Of a stretch of 64,000 nucleotides of DNA, positions 1 through 8,701 are shown one piece after another. The DNA is from Lutispora sp003527145 (GTDB taxonomy: Bacteria > Bacillota > Clostridia > Lutisporales > Lutisporaceae): NCBI GenBank assembly GCA_029983695.1, contig JASBZB010000008.1, positions 65,108-129,107 of the forward strand, in the 5' to 3' direction. The notes beneath the pieces were generated by a model. The model was given only the letters and a program-made list of their open reading frames with translations. It had not been told where the DNA came from and made no database searches. Made by a program: the position numbers and the translations under genes. Every line of letters starts with the position of its first letter. Within the stretch, counting starts at the first letter, position 1.

Positions 1-57
1 TATTATATTGATCATACAGGAAAGCAAATAAAGCTTAAGGAAAGTGTAAATCAATAA
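1..57 (+). CDS. 3' end of an upstream gene (partial)
   Basis: Frame 1 is open from the first base and closes with TAA at 55-57. It reads YYIDHTGKQIKLKESVNQ at the C-terminus. Too little is left to name the product. The next start codon lies 51 bases on, so this gene and the next small gene could be cotranscribed. The call rests only on the open frame and the compatible spacing. Confidence 0.45.
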   Translation, partial: YYIDHTGKQIKLKESVNQ

Positions 58-108
58 GGATGGATTAATATAATGTACAAAGGGCAAATATTTGGGGGAG
101 TGGTAACA

Positions 109-303
109 ATGAGCAAGAGTGATCTGATAAAGACTGTAAAAAAGGCGATTATTTTAGCCGATGCATTAGAAAATGCAGTGAAAATATCTCATGCTATTGA
201 TGATTTGTCTGAAGGAATAGAAGAAATTGAGAAAAGCTTGCGTTTATCCAAGAAGAATTATTCCACCAAAGAATATTTAAGGATTGACAAAAATAAGAAG
301 TGA
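109..303 (+). CDS. small hypothetical protein (64 aa)
   Basis: I do not recognise this family. The protein starts MSKSDLIKTVKKAI and is predicted to be mostly helical, charged and soluble, with no signal peptide or membrane segment. The start at 109 is chosen because GGGGGAG at 94-100 sits 8 bases upstream; an in-frame ATG at 73 has no comparable site. It lies between the partial gene and the MurE-like gene, and a weak hairpin follows the stop. Confidence 0.55.
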   Translation: MSKSDLIKTVKKAIILADALENAVKISHAIDDLSEGIEEIEKSLRLSKKNYSTKEYLRIDKNKK

Positions 304-316
304 TATCATAAAAATG

Positions 317-341
317 AAAAGCAAATGATGCTTGCTTTCTT
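317..341 (+). terminator. weak hairpin after the small protein gene
   Basis: AAAGCAA at 318-324 pairs with TTGCTTT at 332-338, followed by a short T-rich stretch. The stem is short and A/T-rich, so termination would be partial at best. Confidence 0.3.
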
Positions 342-440
342 AATGCTATAATTAAACTAATAAATACTAAGCCATGAGAAATACATAAAAATATATTATA
401 AGTTAACCATATATATACTATGGATATGGGAGATGATAAT

Positions 441-1790
441 ATGTTTGGTTACTTGGGACACCGGCTTGGAAATAAGGGAATGACATCTGATCCAATTAAG
501 ATAGCTCCGGGTATGGTTTACATTGATCTGGATTCAAAAAGCAGGAGGGGCATTTATAATGCAAACAAGAAGGGGGCTTCACTTATAATATCAAACAAGA
601 ATGTTTCGAATCCATCTATACCGATTGTTCAAGTAAAAGATATCGAGGAGACATACCTTACTCTATTGAATCTCTTATATGAAAGACCTATTGATAAGGT
701 GAGTATTGTTGCAGTTTATGGAGGCAGCAAAGGCCAGCTTGTAGTGAGGCTTTTGGATGAAATTTTTGCAAATCATTTTTCAAAGCCTAATGAAAGAAAA
801 GAATTAAAGGATTTTGCTTATGCCTTAGTATCAGAAAAATTCAATTCAATAGCTGAAAAATTTTTTTATTATGTGCTTTTATGTCTTTCAAACGATATGA
901 CCACAATACCCTTTAGCTACAGTGATGAATTAAAAAGGTTTCAGTCTCTGCTAAGACCTAGGTATGATTGCTATATATTGATAGATGAAAGCCCTATAAA
1001 AAACAAGGGAATGTATTGCTTTACCCCCGGCAAACCCTTGTTTATAAACATCGATGACCCACATATTTTAAAAGCCATCGATGGGGAATTTGAGAATATA
1101 GCTATTACATATGGATTGAATAAAAAAGCGGCTGTTACTGCTACCAGCATTGAGTATGGTGAAATTACAAAGTTTAATTACTGTCTGCAAAGAACATTTT
1201 ATAGTAAATCCGGCTCGATTATTGAGCCATTTGAAGTGCCAATTTCTATAAAAGGTTTGGGCATCGGCAAAGTATATTCGGCGTTATCTGCAATAAGCTG
1301 TGCTTTATACTATGATATAGATATGGAATGTGTTAAAGAAACCTTATATCAATTTGATGATAAAGGCAGAGATTTTTCCATAATCAAATATGATAACTTC
1401 ATCCTTATTGACAGCTATTGTTTGACCGAGAGGGATTATAGAGAAGCATTTGAAATGCTCCAAATGTTGGATTATAGAAGCTTATATGTAATTATTCCGG
1501 ATTTTTCATCATATCTTAAAGAATTTAATCAGCTTTTAGTAGATTTGATTAATGAATGGAACCTGAGCCTGGATATTAAAGAATTATACATTTTATGCGG
1601 AGAGAAGCAAGAGGTACAGGATAAAAATCTTGGAATATTTAAGAATGTGAAGGTCAGATATTTTGATCAATTGTCAAAAGCTATAGGGTGTTCTATAAAA
1701 TATTTATCTGATAAAGACGTTCTTTTAATACTTGGAGGTGATGAAATGAATTCATCTCAAAGCATCATTGAATTGATGTCAGCAAAATAA
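441..1790 (+). CDS. MurE-like Mur ligase homologue with degenerate ATP-binding site
   Basis: The 449-residue protein follows the order of a UDP-MurNAc-tripeptide synthetase (MurE). Near residue 94 is a P-loop position, in the centre INIDDPHI and ITYGLNKKAAVTATSI match the MurE INxDD and ITYG segments, and the C-terminal part has a GLGIGKVYSALSAI stretch like the GxFNVYNALAAI motif. The Mur P-loop GTNGKT is replaced by GGSKGQ, and the usual DYAHTPD near the C-terminus reads DSYCLTE. It is therefore probably not an active ligase. The start at 441 is preferred over 420 because GGGAG at 428-432 precedes it. A regulatory or structural role in cell-wall synthesis is inference only; no other peptidoglycan gene adjoins it. 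Confidence 0.6.
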   Translation: MFGYLGHRLGNKGMTSDPIKIAPGMVYIDLDSKSRRGIYNANKKGASLIISNKNVSNPSIPIVQVKDIEETYLTLLNLLYERPIDKVSIVAVYGGSKGQLVVRLLDEIFANHFSKPNERKELKDFAYALVSEKFNSIAEKFFYYVLLCLSNDMTTIPFSYSDELKRFQSLLRPRYDCYILIDESPIKNKGMYCFTPGKPLFINIDDPHILKAIDGEFENIAITYGLNKKAAVTATSIEYGEITKFNYCLQRTFYSKSGSIIEPFEVPISIKGLGIGKVYSALSAISCALYYDIDMECVKETLYQFDDKGRDFSIIKYDNFILIDSYCLTERDYREAFEMLQMLDYRSLYVIIPDFSSYLKEFNQLLVDLINEWNLSLDIKELYILCGEKQEVQDKNLGIFKNVKVRYFDQLSKAIGCSIKYLSDKDVLLILGGDEMNSSQSIIELMSAK

Positions 1791-1897
1791 ATATTTTATG
1801 TAATAAGAAATATATTCATAATATTTTAGGTGTGTGAATAATAATAGTGTAGATTATATTCGAAGAACACAAGAGCAAGGAAGGAGTGGGGGTCAAA

Positions 1898-2578
1898 ATG
1901 GTTGATAAAGTTATATCCAATAATGTTGTTACAATTGTCGGGATTGTGAAAGAGAAACCGACATACAGCCATGAAATGTTTGGTGAGGATTTTTACAGTG
2001 TAAATTTGATTGTGCCTAGACTCAGTGATGTATCAGATGAATTGCCGGTTACGATATCTGAAAGGCTGATAATAGGTATGAATATCGAACAAGGCATCCA
2101 AATTATAGTAGAGGGTCAACTCAGGTCTTATAATAAGTTTATTGATGGAAACAATAAATTGATATTAACAATATTTGCGAGGAGTATAAGCCTATCGGAT
2201 GAGGAGATAAAAAATCCAAATCAGATTTTCCTTGATGGTTACATATGTAAAAAACCTATCTATAGAACCACCCCCTTTGGAAGGGAAATAACTGATATGC
2301 TTATAGCAGTAAACCGCCCTTATAACAAATCCGATTATATTCCAAGCATAGCATGGGGCAGAAATGCAAGATACTCAGAGAAGCTTCAAGTCGGTGACAG
2401 GATAAGAGTATGGGGAAGGATACAAAGCAGAGAGTATCAAAAGAAGATTGCCGAAGAGGAAGTAGTGACAAGGACAGCCTATGAAGTGTCAATCTCTAAA
2501 ATGGAGATAGTGGATAAAAATACATCTGAGATTAAATATTCTGATTCTGACACAAATTGCGACGAAATTGACGAATAG
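1898..2578 (+). CDS. single-stranded DNA-binding protein-like, two OB folds
   Basis: The 226-residue protein looks like two successive SSB-type OB folds. The first is about residues 5-105 (NNVVTIVGIVKEKP, then VEGQLRSYNK), and the second about 108-215 (NQIFLDGYICKKPIYRTTP, ITDMLIAVNR, RIRVWGRIQSREY). The repeated pattern of a hydrophobic strand, a TPFG-like loop and a WGR strand is typical of SSB/PriB-like proteins in Clostridia. It lacks the acidic partner-binding tail of the main SSB, so it is more likely an accessory ssDNA-binding protein. The ATG at 1898 follows AAGGAG at 1881-1886; a GTG at 1886 overlaps that site and is less likely. A terminator follows directly. Confidence 0.65.
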   Translation: MVDKVISNNVVTIVGIVKEKPTYSHEMFGEDFYSVNLIVPRLSDVSDELPVTISERLIIGMNIEQGIQIIVEGQLRSYNKFIDGNNKLILTIFARSISLSDEEIKNPNQIFLDGYICKKPIYRTTPFGREITDMLIAVNRPYNKSDYIPSIAWGRNARYSEKLQVGDRIRVWGRIQSREYQKKIAEEEVVTRTAYEVSISKMEIVDKNTSEIKYSDSDTNCDEIDE

Positions 2579-2582
2579 TTAA

Positions 2583-2606
2583 AAGGAACTTCAAGTTCCT
2601 TTTTTA
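2583..2606 (+). terminator. Rho-independent terminator after the SSB-like gene
   Basis: AAGGAACTT at 2583-2591 is followed after one base by its complement AAGTTCCTT at 2593-2601 and then a T run. It starts 4 bases after the stop codon. Confidence 0.85.
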
Positions 2607-2654
2607 CATTTATAGGGAATTATCTGACCATGCCGGTCTTGTTTTATGCATAGA

Positions 2655-2683
2655 TTGCATTTAGCTATTGTTGCTGCTATAAA
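2655..2683 (+). promoter_or_regulatory. sigma-A promoter for the YitT-family gene
   Basis: TTGCAT at 2655-2660 and TATAAA at 2678-2683 are separated by 17 bases. It lies between the upstream terminator and the next start at 2742. Confidence 0.55.
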
Positions 2684-2741
2684 ATGTATATATAATGATA
2701 TATAAGATAGCAATAATATGTATAGATTTGGAGGTACATAA

Positions 2742-3614
2742 ATGAATTATATAGATAGACTATACAGCAGTAAGTTTAAATACCCGATAATGATGGTGCT
2801 TATACTTTTAGGGGGAGCCATAAGCGGCTTCTCATTCAACGCTTTTATAATGCCGCATAAATTATTGAGCGGCGGAGTAAGCGGTATAGCGTTAATAATA
2901 AATTACTTAACCGGTATAAGCCCGGGATTGCTTATATTTGCTATTAATATACCTGTATTTCTTCTTGGATATAAATTTGTTGACAAGGAATTTATTATAC
3001 TCAGTCTAATTGGGATGTCCTCATTTTCATTCTTCATAGATGCATTCAGTTTTCTAAGAGGTATGCATATTATTGATGATATAATGCTGTCCAGCATATA
3101 TGGGGGAATACTGAATGGAATTGGCATGGGTATCGTATTTAGGAACAGGGCTTCCCAAGGAGGAATAGACATAATAGCTGTAATAATAAAAAAACATATG
3201 TCCATAAATATTGGAAGCACTTCTCTAACAATCAACTTTATTATAGTGACCATAGCTTCTTTTATATATGGGCTAAAGCCGGCGCTGTATACACTCATAA
3301 CTATGTATATAGCTTCTCAGGTTCTTGATAAAGTGCAGCAGGGTTTTGATATAAGGAAACAAGTCATGATTATTTCTGATAAGGAAGATGAGGTTGTCAA
3401 AGAAATAATAAAGAGGCTTCATAGAGGTGTGACTTACCTGGATGGAGAAGGGGCCTTTACGGGAAACAAGAAGAGAGTGATATATTGTATTGTTACACTC
3501 AATCAGCTTGCCAAGCTGAAACAAATAGTAAGGGAAATCGATTCAAAAGCTTTTATGGCGGTCAGCAATACTGCAGAAGTATTAGGAAGAGGATTCAGTA
3601 AAAGGGGAGTCTAA
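2742..3614 (+). CDS. YitT family membrane protein (DUF161/DUF2179)
   Basis: The 290-residue protein has five or six hydrophobic membrane segments in about residues 12-195, including GFSFNAFIMPHKLLSGGVSG, which is the family's conserved N-terminal stretch. A soluble C-terminal DUF2179 domain follows at about 205-285, with the typical RGVTYLDGEGAFTGNKKRVI motif. Members are found in many Firmicutes; the function is not settled, although transport has been suggested. The ATG follows GGAGG at 2730-2734. The gene stands alone between its own promoter and a shared terminator with the convergent lysC. Confidence 0.85.
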   Translation: MNYIDRLYSSKFKYPIMMVLILLGGAISGFSFNAFIMPHKLLSGGVSGIALIINYLTGISPGLLIFAINIPVFLLGYKFVDKEFIILSLIGMSSFSFFIDAFSFLRGMHIIDDIMLSSIYGGILNGIGMGIVFRNRASQGGIDIIAVIIKKHMSINIGSTSLTINFIIVTIASFIYGLKPALYTLITMYIASQVLDKVQQGFDIRKQVMIISDKEDEVVKEIIKRLHRGVTYLDGEGAFTGNKKRVIYCIVTLNQLAKLKQIVREIDSKAFMAVSNTAEVLGRGFSKRGV

Positions 3615-3638
3615 AAAACGGCGTAAACGCCGTTTTTT
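3613..3638. terminator. bidirectional terminator between yitT-like gene and lysC
   Basis: An 11-bp stem with arms at 3613-3623 and 3628-3638 (AAAAAACGGCG against CGCCGTTTTTT) encloses TAAA. The A run and T run give a T tail on both strands, so it can end transcription of both convergent genes. Confidence 0.9.
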
Positions 3639-4843
3639 TATAAATTATATTCTCGTGCAACTGCTTCTATGGCTTTTTGCTGATCTTCAGGGTTTATTAC
3701 ATATGATATTTTTATCTCTGAAGTAGTAATAATATGCACTGATATATCATTTTCAGCCAGAATATTAAACATTTTTGAAGCTACACCTGATTGACTTTTC
3801 ATTCCTATACCTATCACTGTAAGTTTAGATATATTATCAAATGTATCATAGCTGAAAGTAAATATTTTTTCTTTATACTGTTCAAGAATATTAATCGCTT
3901 GTGGCAGATCTATTTTTGGAAGCGTAAATGAAATGCTGACAAGCTTATTGATTGGAGTTGTCTGGCTTATCATATCTATATTTATATCTAATTCTGCTAT
4001 CTTAGCGAAAATATCTGCAATAATTTTTATATCATGCGGTACTCCGTTTAAAGTGATCATTGATTCGCTATTGTCTACAGCAAGACCTGTAATTGCTGTT
4101 TTCTCCATCGTTTCATCCAACTCCTTAATTATTGTTCCTTTAATATCTCCTGTATTTAAGGCTACTGTTAGAGGTACATTGTATATCTCAGCCAGCTCGA
4201 TAGAGCGGGTGTGCAATACTCCGGCACCAGAACTGGCCAGCTCCAACATCTCATCATAGCTTATGGATTCCAGTTTTCGGGCTGAGGGGTACAATCTTGG
4301 ATCAACGGTATATACACCATCCACATCGGTATATATTTCGCAGGGGCATTCAAGCTTAGCCGCGATTGCCACAGCAGTCGTGTCAGAACCGCCTCTTCCC
4401 AAGGTAGTTATTTCATTTTTTTCATTTACTCCTTGAAAACCCGCCACTATTATTACCTTCCCCTTATTGATTTCACTTAGAATAACCTCTTTATCGATCT
4501 CGGATATTCTAGATTTAGTATGATATCCTTCTGTTTTTATTCCTAATTGAGGCCCAGTGTAAGATACCGCCGCAATTCCAATATCATTAAGTGCAATAGA
4601 GAGGAGTGATATTGAGACCTGTTCTCCAGTTGACATAAGAACATCCATTTCTCTCTTTTTGGGTTTGCTGCTGACTTGATGTGCCATATCTATGAGATAA
4701 TCTGTGGTTTTTCCCATTGCCGATACCACTACTACCAAATCAAATCCTTTTTTCCTGCATTCGCTGATCCTTTTTGCTACATTTCTTATCTTTTCAATGC
4801 TTTCTATTGAACTGCCACCGTATTTTTGTATTATTATCGGCAT
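3638..4843 (-). CDS. lysC: aspartate kinase
   Basis: This enzyme phosphorylates L-aspartate, the first step toward lysine, threonine, methionine and diaminopimelate. The 401-residue protein begins with the amino-acid kinase signature QKYGGSS (residues 6-12) and has GRGGSDTTA near 150 and the YTDVDGVYTVDPR loop near 170. Two C-terminal ACT segments (about 265-400) are the usual site of feedback control by amino acids. It is the last gene of the minus-strand DAP block, 12 bases after dapH. The start is ATG at 4843. As this block makes DAP, the lysine-sensitive type is likely, but effector specificity cannot be read from the sequence. Confidence 0.95.
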   Translation of the reverse strand: MPIIIQKYGGSSIESIEKIRNVAKRISECRKKGFDLVVVVSAMGKTTDYLIDMAHQVSSKPKKREMDVLMSTGEQVSISLLSIALNDIGIAAVSYTGPQLGIKTEGYHTKSRISEIDKEVILSEINKGKVIIVAGFQGVNEKNEITTLGRGGSDTTAVAIAAKLECPCEIYTDVDGVYTVDPRLYPSARKLESISYDEMLELASSGAGVLHTRSIELAEIYNVPLTVALNTGDIKGTIIKELDETMEKTAITGLAVDNSESMITLNGVPHDIKIIADIFAKIAELDINIDMISQTTPINKLVSISFTLPKIDLPQAINILEQYKEKIFTFSYDTFDNISKLTVIGIGMKSQSGVASKMFNILAENDISVHIITTSEIKISYVINPEDQQKAIEAVAREYNL

Positions 4844-4855
4844 TTATATCACAAC

Positions 4856-5572
4856 CTACTTCCTTAAATCATCTAGCAGTTTATTTTTATCTTTATCCAA
4901 ATCTTCAATATTTTTTATTATCCTGGCAGGAATTCCGGCAACAACCCTACCTGCCGGTACATCCTTTGTAACAATAGAACCAGCGGCAACCACGGCGCCT
5001 TTTCCTACATTTATCCCTTCCAGGACCACAGCATTTGCACCTATCATAACATTATCTTCAATTACAACAGGTTTAGCACTGGGCGGTTCCAAAACTCCGG
5101 CTAATACGGCACCGGCTCCGATATGACAGTTATTGCCGACGGATGCTCTTGCTCCAAGCACGGCGTTCATATCTATCATAGTACCGCTTCCTATTTCTGC
5201 TCCAATATTTATTATTGCCCCCATCATTATTACTGCATTATTGCCGATAGATACCCTGTCTCTTATTAATGCTCCTGGCTCTATTCTGGCATTTATCTTT
5301 CTGGTGTCTAAAAGGGGTATTGCTGAGTTGCGCCTGTCATACTCAACAAGATACTTCTTGATCATATTTGAATGTTTCTCGATGAAACTCTCTAATTCCT
5401 CGTTCTCTCCGAAGAGTATCCAGAAACTGCCGGAGCCGAAGTGCTCTATACCCCCAAAATCAGCATCCTCTAATGAGCCGTCTATATAAGCTTTAACAGG
5501 GGTGCTTTTTTTTGAGTTTTTTATAAACTCAGCAATTTTATATGGGTTTGTCAAATCTATATCGTTCATCAT
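4856..5572 (-). CDS. dapH: tetrahydrodipicolinate N-acetyltransferase
   Basis: This enzyme N-acetylates tetrahydrodipicolinate with acetyl-CoA in the acetylase branch of the DAP/lysine pathway. The N-terminal part contains AEFIKNSKKSTPVKAYI, typical of DapH. From about residue 90 a left-handed beta-helix of hexapeptide repeats follows (for example IGNNAVIMMGAIINIG and IGAGAVLAGVLEPP). The start is placed at the ATG at 5572, which overlaps the dapB stop as ATGA and has AAGGAG 8 bases upstream; a GTG two codons earlier is too close to that site. The later pathway genes dapL/patA and dapE-like deacetylase are not in this window. Confidence 0.93.
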   Translation of the reverse strand: MMNDIDLTNPYKIAEFIKNSKKSTPVKAYIDGSLEDADFGGIEHFGSGSFWILFGENEELESFIEKHSNMIKKYLVEYDRRNSAIPLLDTRKINARIEPGALIRDRVSIGNNAVIMMGAIINIGAEIGSGTMIDMNAVLGARASVGNNCHIGAGAVLAGVLEPPSAKPVVIEDNVMIGANAVVLEGINVGKGAVVAAGSIVTKDVPAGRVVAGIPARIIKNIEDLDKDKNKLLDDLRK

Positions 5573-6333
5573 GAGCACATCTCCTTAATCAAATCTTTCA
5601 TGTTATAATATCCTGGCTTTTTATCTGCGATAAATTCAACGGCTTTGACAGCACCTTCCGCAAAAACCTTCCTGGAGAGTGCGGTATGCTTTATCTCGAT
5701 TATCTCGTCCTTGCCTGCAAAAACTATTAAATGCTCTCCTGGAATGGTTCCCCCCCTGAGGGAATATATGCCCATTTCATTATGTTTCCTGGCTCCTTTT
5801 CCATATCGATCATATATGAATTCCAAGCCATTGTTCATGGTAGAGTTGATTTCCTTAGCTATCATTAGGGCTGTTCCGCTGGGTGCATCTTTTTTCTCAT
5901 TATGGTGTTTTTCGATTATTTCAATGTCGAATTCTCCTTTTAAAGCCTTAGCAGCATTTTTACATAATTCAATTGTTACATTAACTCCATAAGACATATT
6001 AGCAGATTGAAACAATGCTATTTTTTCGGATGCTTGTCTTAAAACTTCGTGTTGGGATTGGGATAAGCCCGTAGTTGCTACTACTAAGGCTATCCCATTA
6101 TCAACACAGTACTGAGTGACTTTATTGATGCCGTCGGCGTGGGAAAAGTCTAAAAGCAAATCTGTTTTTTCCTTTACCTCATCAATATCCTTGTAAGTCT
6201 TATAATAATTACTAAATTTGTCCGGATTAGTATCTATACCGGCTGTAATATGGATGTTTGGATTATCTGCCAGCATATCTGATATTACCTGGCCCATTTT
6301 ACCGTTACAGCCGTTTAACAATATGTTTATCAA
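5569..6333 (-). CDS. dapB: 4-hydroxy-tetrahydrodipicolinate reductase
   Basis: This enzyme reduces the DapA product with NAD(P)H. The 254-residue protein has the N-terminal nucleotide-binding loop GCNGKMGQVI (residues 8-17) and the family signature EKHHNEKKDAPSGTA (about residues 150-164) with its catalytic HH and K. The start codon is TTG at 6333 with GGAGG 7 bases upstream. Its stop overlaps the dapH start, which suggests translational coupling, and it lies 12 bases after dapA. Confidence 0.95.
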   Translation of the reverse strand: MINILLNGCNGKMGQVISDMLADNPNIHITAGIDTNPDKFSNYYKTYKDIDEVKEKTDLLLDFSHADGINKVTQYCVDNGIALVVATTGLSQSQHEVLRQASEKIALFQSANMSYGVNVTIELCKNAAKALKGEFDIEIIEKHHNEKKDAPSGTALMIAKEINSTMNNGLEFIYDRYGKGARKHNEMGIYSLRGGTIPGEHLIVFAGKDEIIEIKHTALSRKVFAEGAVKAVEFIADKKPGYYNMKDLIKEMCS

Positions 6334-6345
6334 AACCTAACCTCC

Positions 6346-7224
6346 TTATATGAGACCATATGATGAAAGTTCTTTTTTTAGATAATCCAGATTCTTATCT
6401 GTCATGGAAGTCAGGGGAAGCCGCAATTCTCCGACCTCACGCCCTATAAGATTCATAGCGGTTTTTATTGGTATAGGATTGACCTCGCAAAACAAAGCAT
6501 CATTTAATGGTTTAATTTTTAATTGAAGTTCCATCGCTTGCTTTACATTGCCTTCAAGATAATTTATTACCATATCATGCATTTCTCTCGGCGCTATGTT
6601 AGCCACAACAGATATAACCCCTATTCCGCCAACAGAAAGCAGTGGAACTACCTGGTCATCATTGCCTGAATACATTGCAAAGCTTTCACTGCAAAATCTG
6701 CCGATTTCTACGACCTGGCTTATGTTTCCGCTAGCTTCCTTAACTCCTGCTATGTTCTTATGAGCAGATAGTTTCCTTAAAGTATCGGGCAGAATATTAA
6801 GTCCGGTCCTTCCGGGAACATTGTATATTATTATAGGGATATTCACTGCGTCAGCTATTGCTGTATAATGCTCCAGTAAGCCTTTTTGAGTCGTTTTATT
6901 ATAGTAGGGAGTCACACATAAAAGGCCGTCACATCCAACGCTTTCTGCATATTGAGAGAGCTCTATGCTGTGATGTGTAGAATTGCTGCCGGTTCCTGCA
7001 ATAACAGGTATTCTGTTTGCTACTTTCTTTACAGTGTAGCTGAATGCAGCCTTCTTTTCCTCATCCGTCATGGTTGACGCTTCACCGGTAGTGCCGCATA
7101 TAATGATTGCATCAGTACCGTTGCTAATATGCCATTCCAGTAATTCACCCAGTTTATCAAAATTAATTCCATCTTTTGTGAAAGGAGTTACAATAGCAAC
7201 TCCGGAACCTTTAAATAACGCCAT
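6346..7224 (-). CDS. dapA: 4-hydroxy-tetrahydrodipicolinate synthase
   Basis: This enzyme condenses pyruvate with aspartate semialdehyde and commits carbon to DAP/lysine. The 292-residue TIM-barrel protein shows GTTGEASTM (near residue 44), the YNVPGRTG loop with the catalytic Tyr (near 133) and GVKEASG with the Schiff-base Lys (near 160). The ATG at 7224 has AGGAGG upstream. It follows asd after 147 bases that carry a weak hairpin but no convincing promoter, so read-through from the riboswitch-controlled promoter is likely. Confidence 0.96.
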   Translation of the reverse strand: MALFKGSGVAIVTPFTKDGINFDKLGELLEWHISNGTDAIIICGTTGEASTMTDEEKKAAFSYTVKKVANRIPVIAGTGSNSTHHSIELSQYAESVGCDGLLCVTPYYNKTTQKGLLEHYTAIADAVNIPIIIYNVPGRTGLNILPDTLRKLSAHKNIAGVKEASGNISQVVEIGRFCSESFAMYSGNDDQVVPLLSVGGIGVISVVANIAPREMHDMVINYLEGNVKQAMELQLKIKPLNDALFCEVNPIPIKTAMNLIGREVGELRLPLTSMTDKNLDYLKKELSSYGLI

Positions 7225-7333
7225 CTCAGAACCTCCTGATTATTATTTTTTATAATGCATAGGAAAGTATAAATTTTCTTAATCTACACTTTCTGTTAAA
7301 TGTATTTCAAGAAAAGCTTCCTTGATCGTTAAA

Positions 7334-7352
7334 ATGCTTCCAATGGAAGCCT
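7334..7352 (-). terminator. possible weak terminator between asd and dapA
   Basis: On the minus strand GCTTCC pairs with GGAAGC (plus positions 7345-7350 and 7336-7341) around ATT, followed by ATTTT. A second GGAAGC, complementary to GCTTCC at about 7315-7320 and followed by TTTTCTT, offers an alternative pairing. The hairpin may reduce rather than stop transcription into dapA. Confidence 0.35.
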
Positions 7353-7371
7353 TTCTTAATTTATAGTCGAT

Positions 7372-8364
7372 TTAAATGTTCTTTATTAATGATTCTGCGA
7401 TCTGGACTGCATTTGTGGCTGCACCTTTTCTGATGTTATCAGCAACAATCCATATATTTATGCCGCAATCCACGGACTCATCTCTTCTGATCCTTCCAAC
7501 GAATACCTCATCATTGCCGTTTGCCAGAGAAGCAAGGGGATATAAATTTTTTTCAGGGTTATCAATTAAAACTACACCGGGGGAGTCCTTTAAAGTATTT
7601 TTTAAATCTGCCAAATCAAAGTCATTATAAAATTCTACATTTACGGATTCTGAGTGGCAGTTTGATACAGGCACCCTAACTGTTGTAGCAGTTATTCTTA
7701 AATTGTAGTCATCAAATATTTTTCTTGTTTCTTCGATCATTTTCATTTCTTCTTTTGTATAGCCATTTTCTCCAAAAACATCTATATGAGGCAAGCAATT
7801 GTTTGCTATTGGATGAGGATAAAAAGAATTTGGTTTATTGGCCAAACTGTTTTTCAAATCATCGATGCCTTTTACACCGGAGCCGGATACTGCTTGGTAA
7901 GTGGAATATACTATGCGCTTTATTTTATATTTATCATGCAGCGGTTTTAATGCAACAACAGCCTGAATTGTAGAGCAATTCGGATTGGCAATAATCCCCT
8001 TTTGCTTCATAATTTCAGATTCATTCACTTCAGGAACAACAAGAGGTACATCCTTATCCATCCTAAAGGCACTGCTGTTGTCAATAACTACTACTCCCTT
8101 GGATGCAGCAATGGGTGCGTACTTGGTACTGGTTGAACCGCCGGCTGAGAACAATGCTATATCTATATTCCTGTCAAAAGAGGCATTGTTTAATTCCTCA
8201 ACAATATAGCTTTTTCCTTTAAACTCCATCGAAGTTCCTGCAGATTTAGCTGAGGAGAATAGGTAAAGATTGTTTATTGGGAAATTCCTCTCTTCAAGAA
8301 CTTTTAAAATTGTTCTGCCAACCATACCCGTGGCTCCTACGACTGCGATGTTATAATTTTTCAT
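7372..8364 (-). CDS. asd: aspartate-semialdehyde dehydrogenase
   Basis: This enzyme makes aspartate semialdehyde from aspartyl phosphate with NADPH. The 330-residue protein starts with MKNYNIAVVGATGMVG, a dinucleotide-binding loop, and has the active-site stretch IANPNCSTIQ with the catalytic Cys (about residue 125-134). The start at 8364 is chosen over 8391 because GGGAGG lies 7 bases before it. It is the first gene after the lysine riboswitch and its terminator, so lysine should repress it and probably the following dap genes and lysC. Confidence 0.95.
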   Translation of the reverse strand: MKNYNIAVVGATGMVGRTILKVLEERNFPINNLYLFSSAKSAGTSMEFKGKSYIVEELNNASFDRNIDIALFSAGGSTSTKYAPIAASKGVVVIDNSSAFRMDKDVPLVVPEVNESEIMKQKGIIANPNCSTIQAVVALKPLHDKYKIKRIVYSTYQAVSGSGVKGIDDLKNSLANKPNSFYPHPIANNCLPHIDVFGENGYTKEEMKMIEETRKIFDDYNLRITATTVRVPVSNCHSESVNVEFYNDFDLADLKNTLKDSPGVVLIDNPEKNLYPLASLANGNDEVFVGRIRRDESVDCGINIWIVADNIRKGAATNAVQIAESLIKNI

Positions 8365-8430
8365 TAAATAACCTCCCATAGTACAATTCAATTAATTATA
8401 TGATATTTATAATATATTTACTATTATATA

Positions 8431-8457
8431 AATAAAAAAGTCAGCTTGAAAGCTGAC
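8431..8457 (-). terminator. riboswitch-controlled terminator ahead of asd
   Basis: On the minus strand GTCAGCTT pairs with AAGCTGAC around a 2-base loop core and is followed by TTTTTTATT (plus 8431-8457). It lies between the lysine aptamer and the asd start, the usual position of the expression platform. Confidence 0.85.
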
Positions 8458-8508
8458 ATGAAAAATGCAAAAAAATACATAATAAAATGTATAATAACAT
8501 CATTCATG

Positions 8509-8669
8509 GATAGCTCTCCATCTATAAGATGACAGTCCATACATTCTTAATGCATGGACCAGGCTAGAAAAACAGTGTCTTTTTCTACCTTCGGCGCTCT
8601 TACCTTTCAACAACACTCATCGGACGACACTGCCTTGTGCTGTTTATTAATTAAAAGCGCACCTCTATC
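8509..8669 (-). promoter_or_regulatory. lysine riboswitch (L box) upstream of asd
   Basis: Read on the minus strand, this leader has the conserved L-box elements in order: GATAGAGGTGCGC at the 5' end (plus 8657-8669), GAGCGCCGAAGG, a GGCTGGTC...ACTGTCAT pair of stretches in the middle, and GGAGAGCTATC at the 3' end (plus 8509-8519). GATAG and CTATC close the P1 helix. The terminator hairpin that follows and the lysine pathway genes downstream agree with transcriptional repression by lysine. Confidence 0.92.
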
Positions 8670-8701
8670 TCGTGAACTAAAGCTTATGATTAATTTTTAT
8701 T

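Noticed and set aside
3933..5489. Long plus-strand frames opposite lysC and dapH
   Set aside because: They are mirror frames of well-supported minus-strand genes, with no ribosome binding sites and low-complexity products.
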